DNA of 13,655 nt from Calycina herbarum (Eukaryota > Ascomycota > Leotiomycetes > Helotiales > Pezizellaceae): contig LLEY01000356.1 of the NCBI GenBank assembly GCA_001414485.1, positions 1 to 13,655 of the forward strand, given 5' to 3'. Shown here one piece after another: positions 8,814 to 13,655 of this stretch (positions are counted from its first letter, which is position 1; each line of letters starts with the position of its first letter). Made by a program: the position numbers and the translations under genes. The notes beneath the pieces were generated by a model, which did no database searches, was not told where the DNA came from, and saw only the letters and a list, made by a program, of their open reading frames with translations.

Positions 8814-8952
8814 CTTCTCGCCCATCTTCTCACCCATCTTCTCACCCATCTTCTCACCCATCTTCTTATCTATCTTCTTACGGTCTTACCTATCTTCTCA
8901 CATATCTTTCACCTATCTTCTCACACACCTTCTTACACATCTCCTCGCCTAT
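8814..8952 (+). repeat. Degenerate 12-bp C/T-rich minisatellite
   Basis: About eleven units of consensus CTTCTCACCCAT lie head to tail; the first four are nearly perfect and the later ones diverge or lose bases. The plus strand is almost pure pyrimidine. The array sits between the TATA box at 8780 and the recombinase frame, where fungal leaders are often CT-rich. Confidence 0.75.
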
Positions 8953-9522
8953 ATTCCCTCCCCCTTCCCTCCTCTCTCCAATCCCTCTCCTATTTCTGTA
9001 GGAAGACCTTCTTTTCTCGACTCCACTCTAGATATCTACATCCGTATATACATAGTTCTGCAAGCTATAAGCGGTGAACAGGCAAAAGGATGTTGGAGAG
9101 GATTGAATCTAGACGAGCAGATAGAGGCAGCCTTGAGGGATGGGCTCCCCGAGGACAGGTCTGGGATCGATAGCAATCCTGTTTATAGAAAACTTAATAA
9201 AAACTCTAGTTAACCACGGTACGACGCGATGTGGGATTTTTGGAAAGCGTACGTTGCTAAAATCACAAAGTCAAGTCTAGAATAGCAAGCACTAACAAAT
9301 CTTAGGTATAAAAGGAAATATCTAGAATCAGACTTACGTAATATAGAAGACATGAAGCATATTACTAAAGCTGTCGGGCGCTTAACCCCTGGCAGACTAG
9401 ATAAAAAGACGAAAAGAGCTACTATTAAAACAGTACGGAATAAGATACGAAAACTTATGTCGATATAGCAGCGTAAGACAAACTTCGCCATTCCTCTAGA
9501 AGTCTATGACTTAGTGGCTCCT

Positions 9523-9593
9523 GTAAGTGGCGCCTGCGGGCAAGCCTACTCTAAAGTATTAACATATAATACATTTACTAACGAGAGAGAAAG
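9523..9593 (+). other. Fossil intron 1 of the recombinase relic (71 nt)
   Basis: The donor is GTAAGT, the branch TACTAAC lies about 12 nt before the acceptor, and the acceptor is AAG. Removal joins EVYDLVAP to YVKDVLRYTIPLL in frame. Confidence 0.65.
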
Positions 9594-9815
9594 TATGTCA
9601 AAGACGTGCTAAGATATACGATTCCGCTGTTAATAGAGGAAAAGGCACCTATATTCTTAATAATAGAGAACTACGTCGACATAGAGGAGCTCTTGTAGCA
9701 GCATAACCACCACAACTACGTTTACGAAGGGTGCTGTGTGGATTTGAGTGCCCTGTTGAAGATGTATTACTATACTTCTACAAGGTTATAGGAAATATAT
9801 AAGGCGACGTTTAAG

Positions 9816-9883
9816 GTGAGATACTAAGTCTAAGGTAGAAATAAACCCCTGATTTTTGTACTAACGACTATTACTAATAACAG
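9816..9883 (+). other. Fossil intron 2 of the recombinase relic (68 nt)
   Basis: The donor is GTGAGA; two branch-like sites (TACTAACG, TACTAATA) precede the CAG acceptor. Removal joins EIYKATFK to DLVYIVV in frame. Confidence 0.65.
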
Positions 9884-10392
9884 GATCTCGTTTATATAGT
9901 TGTATAGAAAGATAGAGAGCTAGAGCTTAAGATAAGTTTTAAAAGAGAATTTACTAAAGGAATGTAAGACACCCTGAAAAAGCAAGTCTAAAAGAGTTTA
10001 CTCTAAACCTCGGGTAGGTTACTAATAGCTTAATCATAGACTAAAACATCCGTTGTATAAGAGGTTGAAGCCTACGCCTCCTCTTTCTACTAACAGCCTC
10101 TTTTTTCTACTCGTTATTATTATATCGGCCAGCGCGTTTAGGGACTATAGCACTATTAAGGATGTCCTCGCTGCTAGACCGCCGCCGGGCAGAAAGTACC
10201 GGATCATAGATTAGGCGGACGGGGTGTTAGACGATCCAGTCTTTCTAGAGATGTCTATAGATAGAATAACTAAGAAGACCAAAAACGAGACCGCGTAGGG
10301 CCACCAGTGTTCAGACTAGGCAAAAAGGGCTGGTTTTATAGGAGGGATAGGGCTTTATGCTCCTCGTCGCGAAGCACTTATCAAGGTAGACG

Positions 10393-10443
10393 GTAAGTGG
10401 TACTCCGAACAAATTCATAGTACCGTAGGCTAATTAACAATAG
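10393..10443 (+). other. Fossil intron of the recombinase core (51 nt)
   Basis: The donor is GTAAGT, the branch GGCTAATTAAC, the acceptor ATAG. It splits the catalytic domain between the APRREAL box and the GYSLEQV segment; removal keeps the frame (IKVD-DGGYSLEQ). Confidence 0.65.
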
Positions 10444-11201
10444 ACGGCGGCTATTCCCTAGAGCAGGTTATAAAGTTCGCCGCGTACAGGAACTCAAAGA
10501 CTCTTGTCGGCTACTACTTAGATAACATAAGTAATATAGACGGTGTAGCAGTCTTCCTCGGCCTAGAGCCGCGGAGGGATCTTATAGAAGACTTCCGCTC
10601 TACATCTATAAAGAGAAACCCGGATCTCTAACACTTAATTCTAGTAAAGTACCTAGATAAGCTGAGACAGCGCCAGGATTTTACCGACCTTGGCGAGCAG
10701 ATTGACAATCTCACTGCTTAGATCACAGCTACTATTATAGAGAAGGGACGCTAAGAGCTTAAGGCTCAACGGCGCTATGTCTATGATCAGCGTCAAAAGC
10801 TTATCAACGAAGAGTTGGCGAACTACCGTAGGATACAACGGCGAGTATATACCACCTAATATAAGATAGACGACTAGGACGAATAGCACTGCAGTTATTT
10901 TAACCGTGTTATCCGCTATATAGTTCCTAAGCGCGATCGCCTTACTCGTACTTTACCGCTCGCAGTTCCGCTGCGGAGCCTAGAAGGTATCTCCGCTCTC
11001 TAAGATCTTATTACTCTCCGTATAAATGATTCCCGCGTTGCGTACTAGGAAGCATTATAGCCTATAGAAGGTCGCTGTCCAGTACTGTGACAGACGTGCT
11101 TCAGTAGACAAAGGCAGAACAAACAACACTCTATTCTTAGGACAAAAGACGAGGAGAGCAGAAGAGCTCGAGAGAACCGGGAACTAAATACAAGTCCTGC
11201 A

Positions 11202-11229
11202 ACGCTAGTGCGTACGCTAGTACTAGCGT
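11202..11229 (+). repeat. 16-bp perfect palindrome with an extra half-site
   Basis: ACGCTAGTACTAGCGT (11214-11229) is a perfect palindrome, and its half ACGCTAGT also occurs directly upstream at 11202-11209. It lies in the poorly conserved stretch between the recombinase core and the finger-like region. Confidence 0.6.
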
Positions 11230-12469
11230 GCATCTAAGCGAACATGTGACATCCAGCAGCCCTCGTGACTATAACCGTCACAAGTACCGACCTACAGCTA
11301 GGAGATTAAAGAGTAAGGATAGTCCACCCTTATTAATGCCACTTCTGCTAACAGAATACGTTAGCATCTTCGTAAAAGAGAGGTAGAAGCATGTCTATCG
11401 GTGCTCTAAAGACTACTATAAGAAGCAATCTAGCTTCGCTGAATTCTGCTTCCGGTATAGCAGGTGGATTACCTACGAGACAGATTAGGAAGCTTACTAC
11501 TAAGATTATATCGACAATCTCGATATGCCTTTCCGATACGAACCAGTCACTTTCCGCTACGCCGTTGCCTACGCCGGATATTACAGTAGATGTCTAAGGA
11601 AAAAATGGCTACTAGCAGCTATACGGATAAGACAGTTCTACGATCGGACGAGCTGGCAAAGACATATCTCTAACTATATCCTAGAGTATGTCGAGAGTCT
11701 AGATATCAAGGACTCTATTCCATGCCCGCATATTTTCTGCTCTATAGCGCTTTATTCGGAATCAGACTTGTAGCACTACCTCGGAGACATTTATAGCACT
11801 TACAAGCCCGATACGGGGAAGAAGCGCCGAAGTTAGCGAGAAGAGGGCGAGCATAAGCGAGTCGAAATGTCGGGTACTACTAAGAAGAAGCGGCCTCGAC
11901 TCTAAGGAAATCTAGAGGATGAGGACTATAAAGTACTGGGTAGTAAAAAACCAGCCCTTAAAGGTCGCTCTAAAGATCTTCTTGATTACACGTTTATGAA
12001 TATCTTAGTAGTGGATTTTAATCTATTCTAAGTAGATAGTGTCGAGATAGCAGTAGTGTCTAGTAGCTCCTTATCACGTCGCAGTACCCTAGTTAGCAGC
12101 GTTAGGGACTATTACAATAACGGTTATAGTATAGATACTTCGCTCTCGTCTCTGTCAGCTGACATTCTTAAAGCAGTTCCTTAGACTAGAGATGATTGCC
12201 CTTCTCTGTTTAAATCTTAGGAGGACTGGATTCTGTCCAGCCCCGACGCTCTTCTATTATATCCGTCTAGCATTCCGATAGAGTTGGTTGATCCGGAGCT
12301 TCGAGGTGCCCTTCCTTCTTCTATATCAAGTCTACTAGTAACCGCCGACTCGGTCGAGGATGCTTACGGAAGTATACTGCCAACTACACCTAGGCATATA
12401 GAAAGCTCGGTGATATAGCCGTTTTATAACAGCTAGCCAGTTGTAATTGATGCTAAGAGAGGGATATAG

Positions 12470-12770
12470 GAGGCTGAAGTATTGCTTATAAAGTGGAAAC
12501 GAGGCAAAACGACTTAGTATCTTATAAAGTAGAAAGGATTTCCCTACGAGGGCAATACGTGGGAGAAACGGAAGGATATAAGCCCGGAGCTCGTTAAAGA
12601 GTTTGAGGCGACCTATTAAGGGAACTATTCTAGCGTGCGACTACTTAAGAAGCGAGTGCTACGTAGAAAGATCGAATACCTTATTAAGTAGAAGAGTCGT
12701 CTAGAGAGCGAGAATTCTTAGGAGAAAGAAGCTACTATAAGCCGTGAACGAATTATAGAGTATAAGGCGA
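12470..12770 (+). pseudogene. Two tandem chromodomains at the C-terminus of the recombinase relic
   Basis: The first reads EAEVLLIKWKRGKTT*YLIK*KGFPYEGNTWEKRKDISPEL (shown here in pieces: VLLIKWKRGK, YLIK*KGF, NTWEKRKDI), with stops where the aromatic-cage Tyr/Trp neighbours are expected. The second reads LLKKRVLRRKIEYLIK*K then ENS*EKEATISRERI. Both keep the KW-K/R...YLIKWKG and NTWE signature, so they are chromodomains in tandem. In intact relatives such domains bind methylated histone H3, which would direct the element to silent chromatin. Confidence 0.75.
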
Positions 12771-12777
12771 GCTAAAG

Positions 12778-13501
12778 AAGGAAACTATTATATTATATAA
12801 ATATCATTCTAGCTAGGCCCTTAGCTCGTAATCTTATCTCTACATCTATTATTAAAAGCATGTTATAGAGATCTGTTATAGAGCTGCTCCTACACTCTAG
12901 AATGTTATAAGAGAGGGGCACTTTTAGGCGAGAATGTCTGCCTCTCTAAGGTCTGTAAATTAGTTAACTTATATTATAAAACTTTTTTATAAAACTATGA
13001 ATAAACAAACACGCCTTAGTCTCGAGTAATATCTACTAATCTTTGTAGGATTAGGCTTTAGTGATTAGCATTTGCTCTATAATATATCATCGCTTATAGG
13101 AAACCATAACCAATGTGAAGCCTGAGTAGCAGTGAACACTTTACGCCTGATAAATCAGTTGAGGGAGCTGCATCGGGTCCTTGTAGTTATTCAGAGACTG
13201 TCTATAACCTCCTAAAAGGCCGGTCCAACAGTTGCGCTTTTGCTCTTCTAAATTTGTATATTAACAACTCGCTCTAAGTATAGAGGGAGCCAGAAAGGGA
13301 TCCCTATAAAAATAGACAGTCTAGAAAGAGACCTGTAGAGCTATGCTTCATCGATTTAAGCTATATAAACGATTAAGGCAAGTTTAATTATAACTATACA
13401 TAACCTATTATAAACAAAAGTCCCTTTTTTTCGTAGATCGAATTTTTTGTTCTAAATCACTCGCTCTCATCTACTCGCACTTAATAAGCCGATTTCCTTC
13501 C
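12778..13501 (+). other. AT-rich noncoding stretch
   Basis: No open frame of note and no recognisable domain on either strand. The composition is TA-rich with abundant TATA/TTATAA words, as expected for RIP-worn DNA. It probably holds the 3' flank of the recombinase relic and, from about 13440, a pyrimidine-rich leader (CACTCGCTCTCATCTACTCG) for the frame that begins at 13502. The right end of the recombinase element was not found. Confidence 0.4.
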
Positions 13502-13655
13502 ATGGAGACCTCCCTTAGGAGGCCTCCAGCCTCACCTACGCCTCTGAGAAGAGACCTAGGAAAAGGGGGAGGGCGCCCGATCCCCCCCCTTCCGAATATA
13601 CAACAGCACTTTGTCTTAGCAACTTCTAAAGCTCTTGAGCGTAGTACTATAGGCC
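13502..13655 (+). CDS. Start of an open frame running off the right edge, possibly LINE ORF1
   Basis: Fifty-one codons from ATG 13502 (context TTCCATGGAG, favourable) are open to the window edge. The product starts METSLRRPPASPTPLRRDL, continues with a Gly/Pro-rich piece and then QHFVLATSKALERSTIG, which looks like a helix. The Pro/Arg-rich head followed by an LATxKALE-type helix reminds me of gag-like ORF1 proteins of fungal Tad-type LINEs, and the CT-rich leader before it fits a LINE 5' UTR. There are no in-frame stops, unlike the relic to the left. The orientation is opposite to the LINE fragment at 7407-8468. The family call is tentative because only 51 residues are visible. Confidence 0.4.
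   Translation, partial: METSLRRPPASPTPLRRDLGKGGGRPIPPLPNIQQHFVLATSKALERSTIG

Larger units (their letters stand above)
8469..9082 (+). promoter_or_regulatory. Left end and promoter region of the recombinase element
   Basis: No coding region is supported. In order it contains a GC-rich end with the GCTCA repeats, the GGGGCC/GGCCCC hairpin, a TATAAATA box (8780-8787), a C/T-rich minisatellite (8814-8952) and a leader into the recombinase frame. The GC-rich part (8470-8640) shows little RIP-like decay compared with the coding part to its right. Confidence 0.45.
9083..12777 (+). pseudogene. RIP-damaged DUF3435-type tyrosine recombinase with zinc-finger-like region and tandem chromodomains
   Basis: The relic is followed through three frames. 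N-terminal part: GLPEDRSGIDSNPVYRKLNK and YDAMWDFWKAYVAK (9145-9270). Recombinase core: YTSTRL*EIYKATF (9771), ARPPPGRKYRIID (10170s), GLYAPRREALIKVD (10350-10391), GYSLEQVIKFAAYRNSKTL then VGYYLDNISNIDG (10449-10538), and FLGLEPRRDLIEDFRS. Helical region: YDQRQKLINEELANYRR. A finger-like region (11390-11773) includes RQFYDRTSWQRHI and IPCPHIFCS. A Ser-rich linker precedes two chromodomains (12470-12618 and 12634-12770). From memory this order matches fungal 'FluG-domain' DUF3435 proteins, relatives of Starship captains and Crypton-like recombinases. Dozens of TAG/TAA codons sit where W, Q or R is expected, so it is dead. Introns are still recognisable at 9523-9593, 9816-9883 and 10393-10443. 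The exact start codon is uncertain. Confidence 0.82.

Noticed and set aside
8736..9077. A Leu/Thr/His-rich open frame over the minisatellite
   Set aside because: The protein pattern (LLTHLLTHLLTH) is just the 12-bp repeat translated.
10653..10889. A 78-codon minus-strand open frame with hydrophobic content
   Set aside because: It is the antisense of the recombinase relic, whose plus-strand reading is clearly homologous to a family.
8469..13655. A complete Starship element
   Set aside because: A DUF3435-type gene alone is not enough: there are no identified terminal sites, no right end and no cargo genes in the window, and the chromodomain form may belong to a smaller Crypton-like element.

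Overview
The window looks like a transposon-rich accessory region of a filamentous ascomycete (Pezizomycotina). The evidence is short 44-71 nt introns with GTAAGT/GTGAGT donors and CTAAT or TACTAAC branch sites, a large multi-exon fungal gene, and several fungal transposon types. Some of these carry the C-to-T and G-to-A damage (CAG, CAA or TGG turned into TAG/TAA) expected from repeat-induced point mutation (RIP). The species cannot be named from this sequence.

Layout, left to right. (1) 1-1188, minus: the 5' part of a Helitron helicase gene (N-terminal zinc motifs plus a DUF6570-like domain). It is open once one 44-nt intron is removed and it runs off the left edge. (2) 1415-1891: a probable solo LTR (TGTTG...CAACG) with an exact 5-bp flanking repeat ATTTA, a TATA box, an AATAAA and a 10-bp-periodic repeat. 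(3) 1950-6872, minus: the only host-type gene, an intact 7-exon gene for a 1533-residue protein. It has an N-terminal HSP90/GHKL-type ATPase domain of the NO VEIN/sacsin kind and a C-terminal NOV_C (DUF3883-like) domain. (4) 7407-8468, minus: the 3' end of a LINE with RNase H domain, CCHC knuckle, a structured 3' UTR and a TCAA-repeat tail, lightly damaged. (5) From about 8466, plus: a different element that appears to interrupt the LINE. It has helically phased GCTCA repeats, a TATA box, a pyrimidine minisatellite and then (about 9083-12777) a heavily RIP-damaged tyrosine recombinase gene of the DUF3435 type, with zinc-finger-like segments and two tandem chromodomains. (6) 12778-13501: AT-rich noncoding sequence. 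(7) 13502-13655, plus: the start of an open frame that runs off the right edge, possibly a LINE ORF1.

The elements differ strongly in decay: the Helitron start is clean, the LINE has a handful of stops, and the recombinase has dozens. This suggests insertions of different age. The NO VEIN-type gene shows no such damage although an LTR lies 58 bp past its stop codon and a LINE tail lies about 25 bp beyond a TATA-like site in its upstream region. The most interesting points are this intact ATPase plus nuclease-fold-like gene between mobile elements, and the dead recombinase whose likely catalytic histidines read as tyrosine.
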